Below are positions 7,846-15,843 of a DNA stretch of 54,819 nucleotides, in pieces. How positions within the stretch are numbered: position 1 is the stretch's first letter; every line of letters begins with the position of its first letter. The notes below the pieces were generated by a model. The model was not told where the DNA came from and made no database searches. It saw only the letters and a list, made by a program, of their open reading frames with translations. The DNA is taken from the NCBI GenBank assembly GCA_043425375.1, contig JBHWQC010000077.1:1-54819 (forward strand), in the 5' to 3' direction. The position numbers and the translations under genes were made by a program. This DNA comes from Atopostipes sp043425375. GTDB lineage: Bacteria > Bacillota > Bacilli > Lactobacillales > Carnobacteriaceae_A.

Positions 7846-9885
7846 TTAACTCTTCTCTCTTTCAGCATCGGTTTTCAAATGACTGAGTAAGTCTTCTTCC
7901 GTCCAAATTTCCACGCCCAATTCTTGCGCTTTGGCCAGTTTACTTCCTGCTTGTTCGCCGGCAATCAGCAAGTCGGTATTGCCAGACACGCTGCCCGTTA
8001 CTTTGGCGCCGTACCCTTCCAATCTAGCCTTTAAATCTTTACGGCTGTAATGTTCAAGGGTTCCAGTAAGGACGATTACCTTATCAGAAAACTGCGAGGC
8101 CAGTTGGGTATTTACGGGTTCCACGGCTTGCAAGAAGGTCATATTGAGTCCTCGTTTTTCAAGTTCAGAAAGCAACTCAATGGCTTCCTCATTTTCGAAG
8201 AAAGAGAGCACACTTTTTGCGATAATTTCGCCGATTCCTTCGATTGCCAAAATATCCTGATAATCCGCCTGAAGTAGGGCTTCAATTGTGATAAAGCGCT
8301 GCGCAAGCAGGCGAGCTGTGTTTGATCCCACATGACGAATGCCTAAGCCAAAAAGAAGACGCTCTAACGAATTTTCTTTTGAACGCTCGATGGCCTCGAT
8401 TAATTTTTGTGAGGACTTCTCACCCATGCGTTCCAATGCCAGCAACTCTTCTGATGTTAAATCATATAAATCAACTACATTTTCGATTAACTGGGCATCA
8501 AATAACTGCCGAACCCGTTGTTCGCCTAATCCGTCAATATTCATAGCGTTTCTGGAAGCAAAATGGATCACGCGCTCCGATGCCTGCGCGGGGCAAACGG
8601 GATTAATGCAGCGCAAAGCCACTTCTTCTTCTAAATGGGTCAATTCACTACCACATGCCGGACACGTCGTCGGAATCGCGTAAGGCTCACTGTCAGCCGG
8701 TCGCTTGTCTAAAACGACACGCAACACTTCTGGAATAATGTCGCCTGCTTTATGAATAATCACCGTATCGCCAATTCGCACATCGCGTTCTTGAATCAAG
8801 TCCACGTTATGCAGACTTGCTCGCTGCACCGTTGAACCGGCTACGACGATAGGTTCCATAATCGCTGTCGGGGTCACTACCCCGGTTCTGCCCACTGTCC
8901 ATTCAATATTTAGCAGCTTTGTTTCGCCTTCTTCTGCTTTAAACTTATAGGCAATGGACCAACGCGGGGCCTTGACCGTCATCCCCACTTGCTCTTGCAG
9001 ACGAAAAGCGTTCACCTTAATGACGACCCCATCAATATCATAGGGCAAGTCATGACGCATCTCTTCCACTTCGTGAATAAACTCAAAGATTTCATCTATT
9101 GTCTCATAACGGCGGCTCAATGGATTGGTTCGTAAGCCCCACGCTTGAATCTTTGCTAACGCGTCTTTTTGGGTATGGACGTCGTGGTTTTTGGGGTTAA
9201 CTAAGGTATAGAAAAAACCATTGAGCTGGCGAGAAGCTGTAATTTTAGGGTCTAAATTTCTTAAAGTCCCTGCAGCCGCATTTCGAGGGTTGGCAAAAGT
9301 CGTCAAGCCTTCTTCTTCTCTCGCTTCGTTTAGCCGTAGAAAACTTTCTTTTGGCATATAGATTTCACCGCGAATTTCCGCTGTCACATTTTCACGCAAG
9401 CGGATCGGGATAGCTGAAATTGCTCGGATATTTTCCGTCACATCTTCACCCACTAATCCGTCCCCGCGGGTAGCTGCGCGCACAAGCAGGCCATTTTCAT
9501 AGGTTAGAGCGATGGCAAGGCCATCAATTTTCAACTCTGCCGTATAAGCAAAAGAAGCGGAAATTTGTTGACGAATGCGTCGATCAAACGCTTCAAGCTC
9601 TTCAAAGTTAAAGGCATTATCCAGCGACAGCATCTGACTGGAGTGTTCGACCTTTTCAAACCCCGAGATCAAACCATCCCCAACGCGTTGGGTCGGTGAA
9701 TCAGGGGTAATAAGCTCTGGATAGAGCGTCTCTAACTCTTGCAACTCACGGTACATTTGATCATATTCGGCATCAGAGATTGTAGGTGCATCCAAGACAT
9801 AGTATTCATGGCTATATTGATTGAGCTCTAACACCAGCTCTTCCACTCGTTTTCGTGCCGCTTCAAAATTTATCGATTCATTCAT
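7846..9885 (-). CDS. ligA: NAD-dependent DNA ligase
   Basis: Seals nicks in DNA using NAD+ in replication and repair. Domain order is complete: Ia and adenylation domain with the active lysine in AELKIDGLAIAL (about residue 120), OB fold, four-cysteine zinc finger (CPACG and CINPVCPAQ), helix-hairpin-helix repeats (GLGIRHVGSNTARLL, AIEGIGEIIAKSV) and a C-terminal BRCT domain. Its 679 residues match the usual length. Only 14 bp separate it from pcrA and the ribosome site GAGGGTGG is good, so it is part of the pcrA operon. Confidence 0.97.
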   Translation of the reverse strand: MNESINFEAARKRVEELVLELNQYSHEYYVLDAPTISDAEYDQMYRELQELETLYPELITPDSPTQRVGDGLISGFEKVEHSSQMLSLDNAFNFEELEAFDRRIRQQISASFAYTAELKIDGLAIALTYENGLLVRAATRGDGLVGEDVTENIRAISAIPIRLRENVTAEIRGEIYMPKESFLRLNEAREEEGLTTFANPRNAAAGTLRNLDPKITASRQLNGFFYTLVNPKNHDVHTQKDALAKIQAWGLRTNPLSRRYETIDEIFEFIHEVEEMRHDLPYDIDGVVIKVNAFRLQEQVGMTVKAPRWSIAYKFKAEEGETKLLNIEWTVGRTGVVTPTAIMEPIVVAGSTVQRASLHNVDLIQERDVRIGDTVIIHKAGDIIPEVLRVVLDKRPADSEPYAIPTTCPACGSELTHLEEEVALRCINPVCPAQASERVIHFASRNAMNIDGLGEQRVRQLFDAQLIENVVDLYDLTSEELLALERMGEKSSQKLIEAIERSKENSLERLLFGLGIRHVGSNTARLLAQRFITIEALLQADYQDILAIEGIGEIIAKSVLSFFENEEAIELLSELEKRGLNMTFLQAVEPVNTQLASQFSDKVIVLTGTLEHYSRKDLKARLEGYGAKVTGSVSGNTDLLIAGEQAGSKLAKAQELGVEIWTEEDLLSHLKTDAEREKS

Positions 9886-9899
9886 TTTACCACCCTCTT

Positions 9900-12167
9900 T
9901 TAGTTATCTTCTGATGTCACTTTTTCAATGGGGGCAAAGGAAGCCAGTAAAGGTTTAATTCCTTCGTTAGGAAAAGCAATATTCAATTGCAAATCTTGTT
10001 TTTCCCCTTTAATCTGGACAACGGTACCAATACCCCACACTTTATGGGACACTTTGTCGCCGACTTTCCACGCGACATTTTCCGCCCCGACTCCGGCATT
10101 TTTTATGATGCGGTTGGTTTTCTTTTTAGTTGGTGTCTTTTTTTTCGTCGATGGTATCAGGGTTCGTCTTCGAAACGCCTCATTATAGTTTCCAGTCGCA
10201 TAAGTCGGGCGTCCAGCGCCATGGTCAATCTCAGTAACCGTATCATCTAATTCTTCAATAAACGGTGATTTTGGATTGTATTGACGGCGACCATACAAGA
10301 GTCTCGAAGAAGCGCTTGTTAAATAGAGCGTCTTTTCCGCACGAGTAATCCCTACATAAGCCAGTCGTCGTTCTTCTTCTAAATCTTCTTCATCGGTTTC
10401 TTGCCGAATCAGTGGGAAAATATTTTTCTCTACCCCGATAATAAAGACAATCGGAAATTCAAGCCCTTTGGCGGAATGGAGGGTCATGAGCGTCACTTCC
10501 GAATTTTGTTCTTCCAAATCATCCGTAGGCGCAAGCAAAGATAATTCCGTTAAAAAGGCGAGGAGAGACTTGTCTTCGCTCTCACTGTTGTCAAAAATCT
10601 GGGTCACAGAATAGAACTCTTCCAAGTTCTCAATGCGAGATTCAGCTTCTAATGTTTTCTCTTTTCTTAAAGCCTCTATATACCCCGTTTTATCCAATAC
10701 ACTGTCTACTAAATCAGTGATTGTCACAAATTCAGCCATTTGCCGAAAATCGCGAATCATAAAAGCAAATTCTTCGAGTTTATTAGCGGCTCGTGCCGGT
10801 AAATTCGTCGCCTCCGCATTTAAAGCCGCTTCATACATAGACATGCCGTGTAAATCGGCAAATTCCGTTAAGCGGGCAACGGTTGTATCGCCAATGCCGC
10901 GTTTGGGCTCATTTACAATTCGACGGAAACTTAAGTTATCGGCCGGATTAATAATTAAAGTCAAATACGCAATTAAATCCAAAATTTCTTTCCGCTCATA
11001 ATAACCGGTTCCTCCGACAATTTGGTAAGGCATTTGCCGTTTTTTCAGCGTATCCTCCATCACCCGCGATAAAGCATTTGTTCGGTAGAGGATGGCAAAA
11101 TCATCATACGTCAACGCAGGATTGTCTCTTTTTAATTCGGCAATTTTACCGGCGACATACTCTGTTTCGTCATACTCATCATTTGCGAAGTACACCGTAA
11201 TTTTATCGCCATGCGCATTGTCTGTCCATAAATTCTTATCTTTCCGATTGGTATTGTTTTCAATGACGGTATTCGCCGCTGTTAAAATATTTTTTGTTGA
11301 CCGGTAATTTTGTTCCAACAAAATGGTCTGCGCATTTGGATAGTCCTGTTCAAAATCTAAAATATTTTGCATATCTGCCCCGCGCCAACCATAGATACTT
11401 TGATCGGCATCCCCTACCACACAGATATTTTTAAAGCGGTCGGCCAGCAGATGCACCAACCGGTATTGGGCATGATTGGTATCTTGATACTCATCGACAT
11501 GAATATAGTGAAATTTATTTTGATAAAAAGAAAGGACTTGCGGATTGTCTTCAAACAAACGGACCGTCAGCATAATCAAATCATCAAAATCGACCGATTC
11601 AGAACGACGCAGTTCGGCTTGGTAGGCTTTGTAGGCTTTAGCCACGGTCTGTTGCCAATAGTTGGCAGCTTGCTTTTTGTAGTCAGACTCGTTGATGAGT
11701 AAATTTTTGGCATTGCTGATTTCAGACAGTATCGCTCTGGGCGGATATTTTTTAGGATCGATATTTAAGGTTTTAAGCACTCGCTTCATCAGGGTATTTT
11801 GTTCGCTTGAACCGGCAATTGTAAAGTTCGAATCATAGCCGATTTGATCGATTTCCCGACGCAGTATCCGCACACACATGGAGTGGAAAGTAGAAACCCA
11901 CACATCTTCTCCGCCATCGGTAACCAGTTTGTTTACACGTTCTTTCATTTCACTTGCTGCCTTATTTGTGAAAGTGATGGCCAAAATATTCCAAGGGTTT
12001 ACTTGCTTCTCGTGGATTAAGTACGCAATTCGATGCGTGAGCACTCGTGTTTTTCCCGAACCGGCGCCTGCCATAATCAACAGCGGCCCATCGGTTGTCA
12101 TCACTGCTTTTTTTTGCATTTTATTTAATCCTGCCGTAATTGTACTAGGAGGTGTCAATCGTATCAT
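9900..12167 (-). CDS. pcrA: ATP-dependent DNA helicase PcrA (UvrD/Rep family)
   Basis: An SF1A 3'-5' helicase for repair, rolling-circle replication and removal of RecA filaments. Walker A AGAGSGKT lies near residue 35, with DEYQDTN (motif II), QNYRST, the C-terminal helicase motifs TLMTLHSAKGLEF and VGITRAE, and a C-terminal region ending in a Tudor-like segment (WKVGDKVSHKVWGIGTVVQI) that in PcrA/UvrD contacts RNA polymerase. The 755-residue length is usual. The ATG at 12167 has AAAGGG only one nucleotide away; the fourth codon, TTG at 12158, has better spacing and may be the true start. The upstream region carries a LexA-like box. Confidence 0.95.
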   Translation of the reverse strand: MIRLTPPSTITAGLNKMQKKAVMTTDGPLLIMAGAGSGKTRVLTHRIAYLIHEKQVNPWNILAITFTNKAASEMKERVNKLVTDGGEDVWVSTFHSMCVRILRREIDQIGYDSNFTIAGSSEQNTLMKRVLKTLNIDPKKYPPRAILSEISNAKNLLINESDYKKQAANYWQQTVAKAYKAYQAELRRSESVDFDDLIMLTVRLFEDNPQVLSFYQNKFHYIHVDEYQDTNHAQYRLVHLLADRFKNICVVGDADQSIYGWRGADMQNILDFEQDYPNAQTILLEQNYRSTKNILTAANTVIENNTNRKDKNLWTDNAHGDKITVYFANDEYDETEYVAGKIAELKRDNPALTYDDFAILYRTNALSRVMEDTLKKRQMPYQIVGGTGYYERKEILDLIAYLTLIINPADNLSFRRIVNEPKRGIGDTTVARLTEFADLHGMSMYEAALNAEATNLPARAANKLEEFAFMIRDFRQMAEFVTITDLVDSVLDKTGYIEALRKEKTLEAESRIENLEEFYSVTQIFDNSESEDKSLLAFLTELSLLAPTDDLEEQNSEVTLMTLHSAKGLEFPIVFIIGVEKNIFPLIRQETDEEDLEEERRLAYVGITRAEKTLYLTSASSRLLYGRRQYNPKSPFIEELDDTVTEIDHGAGRPTYATGNYNEAFRRRTLIPSTKKKTPTKKKTNRIIKNAGVGAENVAWKVGDKVSHKVWGIGTVVQIKGEKQDLQLNIAFPNEGIKPLLASFAPIEKVTSEDN

Positions 12168-12180
12168 TCCCTTTCAGTCT

Positions 12181-12214
12181 GCGTTTTTCGCTTATACAGT
12201 ATACCGAAAAACGC
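12181..12214. repeat. 10-bp perfect inverted repeat at the pcrA promoter
   Basis: GCGTTTTTCG (12181-12190) and CGAAAAACGC (12205-12214) are perfect complements around a 14-bp spacer. The spacer contains TATACT and TATAAG on the minus strand, both candidate -10 elements for pcrA. It could be a protein-binding site or a leader hairpin, and it partly overlaps the LexA-like box. Confidence 0.5.
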
Positions 12215-12221
12215 CTGTTCA
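12208..12221. promoter_or_regulatory. LexA/DinR-like operator upstream of pcrA
   Basis: The minus strand reads TGAACAGGCGTTTT. The B. subtilis LexA (DinR) consensus is CGAACRNRYGTTYC, so 12 of 14 positions agree, including the whole GAAC-N4-GTT core. It lies 41-54 bp upstream of the pcrA ATG, where a promoter is expected. This suggests damage-inducible control of pcrA-ligA-camS; binding is inferred only. Confidence 0.55.
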
Positions 12222-12254
12222 ATCTACTTTCCTTTCTTTGGAAAGTCAGTAGAA

Positions 12255-12309
12255 AATAAAGAAAAAGTTATGCTATGTCGTAATCCTTTTCGCGCTTTAG
12301 CATAACTTT
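12255..12309 (-). terminator. Rho-independent terminator after the GntR gene
   Basis: AAAGTTATGCTA (12264-12275) and TAGCATAACTTT (12298-12309) form a perfect 12-bp stem. On the minus strand it runs into CTTTTTCTTTATTTT. It closes the four-gene cell-wall operon and insulates pcrA. Confidence 0.8.
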
Positions 12310-12316
12310 ATTCGAT

Positions 12317-12970
12317 TTATTTATAGGTGAGCCCTGATTCCAAGACATTCAATTTTAATTTATTGAGTAAAATACGTACTTCTCTTCTCACCAGCGGATA
12401 ATTCATTTCTTCAAGGTATTTCGTTAATTGTCTAAAATGATTCATTTTTAATTCCCGACTGTCTTTTAACACTTGAAACACTTCGCCCTCATCAAGCAAC
12501 GTATATTTCATGGTTTGAATCAGGACTTTTTTTGAATAATTATTGGCACTATATTTTAACAATTCTTTCCAGAAAAAGAATTCAACCCTTTCAAAAAGAG
12601 ACTCTTCTGTTTTCAACTTTGTCGCCATTTCTTCCATATATTGATGGAGCTGAGTCGTATCGAATACTTTTTCTTTCTTCTCTAAATCAAACAAATAATG
12701 ATTAAATAAACGTTCAAATAAATCCAATCGTTCTTGGAAATCTTTTTTTGTCAGCGACCGAATTTTTACCCGGACACCCACATTTTTGATGTTCTCTAAA
12801 TAGTTGTCTTCGACTAGTCGGTCAAATGCTCTTCGAACAGGCGTCCGGCTAATCTCCAACTGATCGGCAATATATTGCTCAGTGATATGTTCTCGTTGAA
12901 ACAATTCGTCTTCTTCAATTTGTGCGACGATATATTCGTACACAACTTGATCCAACTTTTTCTTTTGCAT
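12317..12970 (-). CDS. GntR-family transcriptional regulator
   Basis: A winged helix-turn-helix lies at about residues 6-70, with the recognition region ITEQYIADQLEISRTPVRRAFDRLVEDNYL typical of GntR proteins. The all-helical C-terminal half resembles the FCD/FadR effector domain, though the metal-binding histidines are not clear. The start at 12970 is chosen because AAGGGAG lies 9 nt upstream; an in-frame ATG at 13006 has no ribosome site. It is the last gene of the operon with the PurK-like protein and two wall hydrolases, so it may control that operon. Ligand unknown. Confidence 0.8.
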   Translation of the reverse strand: MQKKKLDQVVYEYIVAQIEEDELFQREHITEQYIADQLEISRTPVRRAFDRLVEDNYLENIKNVGVRVKIRSLTKKDFQERLDLFERLFNHYLFDLEKKEKVFDTTQLHQYMEEMATKLKTEESLFERVEFFFWKELLKYSANNYSKKVLIQTMKYTLLDEGEVFQVLKDSRELKMNHFRQLTKYLEEMNYPLVRREVRILLNKLKLNVLESGLTYK

Positions 12971-13017
12971 ACAATGATTCTCCCTTATCATTATGCTTTC
13001 ATTCATCTATTTTATTT

Positions 13018-14148
13018 TTAACGTGTTTCTCTCAATATTGAAAGAACTTTTTCGGTATCTTTTGTTTTAATGTGGATCTCCCCAATCGCTTCTTCAGATT
13101 TCGTTTTTTCTTGATAGCTGTCAGGATAAAACGAGAATTTCCAATTCGGCTGCACCAAAATGAAATCATCCATTTTCTCTCTTTGATCGGCGTAAAAAGG
13201 CACGTAAACAAAAGAACTTGTTTGATTGATTTCGCTCGGCAGCGGCAAAGAAGCAATCGCTCTTAAGTGAGCTTCTGTAGCAGACAGCGCACAAGCTTCA
13301 GCAGTGAACCGCGAAAGCATAGTTGGGTACGGGTAAATCGTCCCTACATACAAAGCACCTGCTGGGCTTACCATAAAATCAATGGTCGCCACTCCTTGAA
13401 AATCGATAGCGTCAACAATCACTCTTGTGACTCGCTGAATCTCTTCTGTTACTTCTTCTGTCAATTTGGCAGGCCCCTGGATATGATGCAGGCGGCCCTG
13501 GCGATACTCTTTTTTAACTATTGGAAACAACTCGATGCGCCCCTTGTTTGTTTTGACGGCAGACACGGATAAATGCTGCTCCGCTACAAGCCAAGGCTCC
13601 AACACACAGATTCCGTATTTTAACAATTCTGCCGCTGCTGCTATCTCCTGCTCTTCATAAATAAAAACAGATTGTTGTTCCTTGCTAGGCGTCAACTGAT
13701 TGGTGCTTAACACAGCCGGATAGCCGATGCTGGGCATGCCAGCTTCAATATCCTCTGTTTTAACAACTGTGACATAAGGAGCGATATTCAGATTTAAAGC
13801 CTCTAAAAAAGCTTTTTGTAAAATCCGATCTTGCGTAAGCGACAACAGCTCATTCCCTTGCGGAACGACAACTGTTTTTTGGATGTCTTCAATTTCAGTG
13901 GCAGCAATGGTTTCATCATAGTAAACAAGCAGCTCACAGGCTCTCAAGAACTTCTCTTGAATTCTTTTTTCACTTAATGAACCTACAAAAATTTTCCTAG
14001 CCCCAGTGATTAAAGAAGCTTCTTCTGTTGTTCTACACAATAAGTAAGTGTCCATTCCGAGCTGTCTCGCCTTTAAAATAAACGCTTGTGCATCGAGTGT
14101 AGCTCCAATCACACCTATTGTTTTTTGAGGATTAAAATGCTTAACCAT
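13018..14148 (-). CDS. Degenerate PurK-like ATP-grasp protein
   Basis: The 376-residue protein has the full PurK layout: Rossmann-like N-domain (KTIGVIGATLDAQAFILKA), central ATP-grasp, and a C-terminal segment ending TEAHLRAIASLPLP like the PurK LRAI-GLPL motif. Key residues differ. The N-terminal GGGQLG loop reads GATLDAQ. The metal-binding NE followed by APRPHNSGH is replaced by VGTIYPYPTMLSR (residues 268-280), although D257 of the other metal site remains. It is unlikely to make carboxyaminoimidazole ribotide, and no pur genes adjoin it. It sits between a glucosaminidase and a GntR gene, 41 and 47 bp away with no terminator. The ATG at 14148 has AAAGGTGA upstream, which is better than the GTG at 14157. 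Confidence 0.75.
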   Translation of the reverse strand: MVKHFNPQKTIGVIGATLDAQAFILKARQLGMDTYLLCRTTEEASLITGARKIFVGSLSEKRIQEKFLRACELLVYYDETIAATEIEDIQKTVVVPQGNELLSLTQDRILQKAFLEALNLNIAPYVTVVKTEDIEAGMPSIGYPAVLSTNQLTPSKEQQSVFIYEEQEIAAAAELLKYGICVLEPWLVAEQHLSVSAVKTNKGRIELFPIVKKEYRQGRLHHIQGPAKLTEEVTEEIQRVTRVIVDAIDFQGVATIDFMVSPAGALYVGTIYPYPTMLSRFTAEACALSATEAHLRAIASLPLPSEINQTSSFVYVPFYADQREKMDDFILVQPNWKFSFYPDSYQEKTKSEEAIGEIHIKTKDTEKVLSILRETR

Positions 14149-14189
14149 ACGACTCACCTTTTTCGAATCAACTCATCCCGCTATCTGAT

Positions 14190-14849
14190 TTATTCATCCA
14201 GTGTATATAACTGATGCTGTTCGATAATTTGAATAATTTTATGGGCATAGTCCGGATCCGTCGCATAGCCTGCTTCTTGCAGGGCATACGCAGCTTCTTG
14301 GTAATTGGAAGCTGCTAATACACTGGCATAGTAGTTTGCATCCCAAGACGTGCCGTAAAGCATTAAATCGGCATAATCTCTGACGGATTCCCCCATTGAA
14401 TCATACTGTTTAAAGGACGCCTGGATTTCGGTCCATTCATTGCTGTCAAATTCTTTCGTCACATATTGCTCTTTTGTATTGGCTCCTTTAATGCCAAAGT
14501 AATTATTGGCCTCAGTGGACAGCGTACTCTGTCCCCAATCCGACTCTAAAGCGGCTTGTGCGATCAAGACACTGGGTCGTACACCATGTGTAGCCTCGAC
14601 TTCTTTTGCCAAAGGGCCGATTTCTTCTATAAATGTTGTTTCTGTCTGATTTTGATTATTTGCATACTCAACCCCATCCGAGATTGACCTTGTACGAAAA
14701 GAACCGCTGGGCTCGATAATAAAAAAGAGAAGCAAAAAGAAAAGGAGAAGCAATGAGACAAAAAGTTTGAAAACAAAATGCACGCGTTTAGTAAATGTCT
14801 GCCAACTCTTTCGCCATTTTCTGTTTAATTGACGCATCTTTTTTTGCAT
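14190..14849 (-). CDS. Membrane-anchored glucosaminidase (GH73, lysozyme subfamily 2)
   Basis: Hydrolyses the glycan strand of peptidoglycan. A basic N terminus precedes a single membrane segment (about residues 25-46, FKLFVSLLLLFFLLLFFIIE), so the catalytic domain is held outside the cell. The GH73 domain runs from about residue 80 to the end. The predicted catalytic glutamate is in AQAALESDWGQS, followed by NNYFGIKG and YATDPDYAHKIIQII. No LysM or GW repeats are present. It lies 23 bp after the LdcB-type gene in the same operon. Confidence 0.88.
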   Translation of the reverse strand: MQKKMRQLNRKWRKSWQTFTKRVHFVFKLFVSLLLLFFLLLFFIIEPSGSFRTRSISDGVEYANNQNQTETTFIEEIGPLAKEVEATHGVRPSVLIAQAALESDWGQSTLSTEANNYFGIKGANTKEQYVTKEFDSNEWTEIQASFKQYDSMGESVRDYADLMLYGTSWDANYYASVLAASNYQEAAYALQEAGYATDPDYAHKIIQIIEQHQLYTLDE

Positions 14850-14872
14850 AGCTTCCCTCTCAGCTAATGAGT

Positions 14873-15676
14873 TTATTCCTGTTCAATCTCTTCGCGTATG
14901 GTTAACAATTCAATATATTCTTCCAAGGTCAAACCATGCTCGACCATAAATTGAGCATTCTCTTCTCCAACATAGCGAAAGTGCCAAGATTCATACTGAA
15001 TATTCGTAATGTCTTCTTTACCGGCTGGATAGCGTAAGATAAACCCATAATCCGCCATTGTATCCGTCAGCCATTGTTGGGAAGCTTGGGTGTCGTATTC
15101 GGGAACTAAGCCGTTTCCCGCGACAATCCATTCTTCATCCACAATATCCAAAGCAAGCCCTGTATGATGTTCACTATGTCCAGGTTCTGTCAAATATTCT
15201 TTTGTCCGCTTCAAAGCTTCTTCTTCAGTAAGTCCGTTAATTAAATGACTCTCATACGTATGATTGAAATTGACTTGTTGGTGGTCGACGGAGCGATAGC
15301 CTGAAGCAAAAAACAAGCGATGCCCTGCTTGCAACGCCGCCTCTTTCCAAGCCGACCAGGCGTCTTCGATTCGCTCATCAATCCGCTGTTCATTGTCCAC
15401 TTCAACCAGAGTGGGTTTAAAATCCTCTGGCAGCGGATGATGCGGACCCACTAAAATCAGATTCCAGTCATTTAAATGGGCCTCTTCGGGCAGCTCCAGC
15501 GCTAATTTTTCTGTTTCTGTTCGTTCTACAGCTACTTCCTGCTGATGTTCAACTGCTGCGTTTCTATCTCTCTCTTCCTCTGCTGCGGGGGTGCTGGACG
15601 GCTGTTGCGTTTCAGTAGAGATTGTACAACCCGATAACAAAAAGAAAGCCATTAACAGAATCAGTTGTTTATACAT
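14873..15676 (-). CDS. LdcB/VanY-type peptidase lipoprotein (M15B)
   Basis: A zinc-dependent L,D- or D,D-carboxypeptidase that trims peptidoglycan stem peptides. The signal peptide MYKQLILLMAFFLLSGC ends in the lipobox LSGC. After an acidic, low-complexity linker (to about residue 60) comes the M15B domain: SGYRSVDHQQ, the zinc motif SEHHTGLALDIVD, and ESWHFRYVG with the catalytic Glu and third zinc ligand. The GGGAGGG ribosome site is strong. An extended -10 (TGGTAAAAT on the minus strand) lies upstream, so this is probably the first gene of the four-gene operon down to GntR. L,D versus D,D specificity cannot be told from sequence. Confidence 0.88.
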   Translation of the reverse strand: MYKQLILLMAFFLLSGCTISTETQQPSSTPAAEEERDRNAAVEHQQEVAVERTETEKLALELPEEAHLNDWNLILVGPHHPLPEDFKPTLVEVDNEQRIDERIEDAWSAWKEAALQAGHRLFFASGYRSVDHQQVNFNHTYESHLINGLTEEEALKRTKEYLTEPGHSEHHTGLALDIVDEEWIVAGNGLVPEYDTQASQQWLTDTMADYGFILRYPAGKEDITNIQYESWHFRYVGEENAQFMVEHGLTLEEYIELLTIREEIEQE

Positions 15677-15780
15677 TTAGAACCCTCCCAAAGGAATTAT
15701 CACATCTGATTTATTTTACCATAATTTTTATGCGTTCGAAACAGCTAACCGAACATTTGTGTTGCGAGCTATTTGAACAA

Positions 15781-15838
15781 AAGAAAAAGAACCCTAGTCG
15801 GTAGTTACATGTGCAGCAGCCGAGGCTAGTGTTCTTTT
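15781..15838 (-). terminator. Rho-independent terminator of ltaS
   Basis: AAGAAC and CTAG-CGG arms (15786-15801 and 15820-15836) form an interrupted 15-bp stem, followed on the minus strand by TTTTTCTT. The A-rich opposite flank means it may also end plus-strand transcripts. Confidence 0.65.
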
Positions 15839-15843
15839 CTTTC

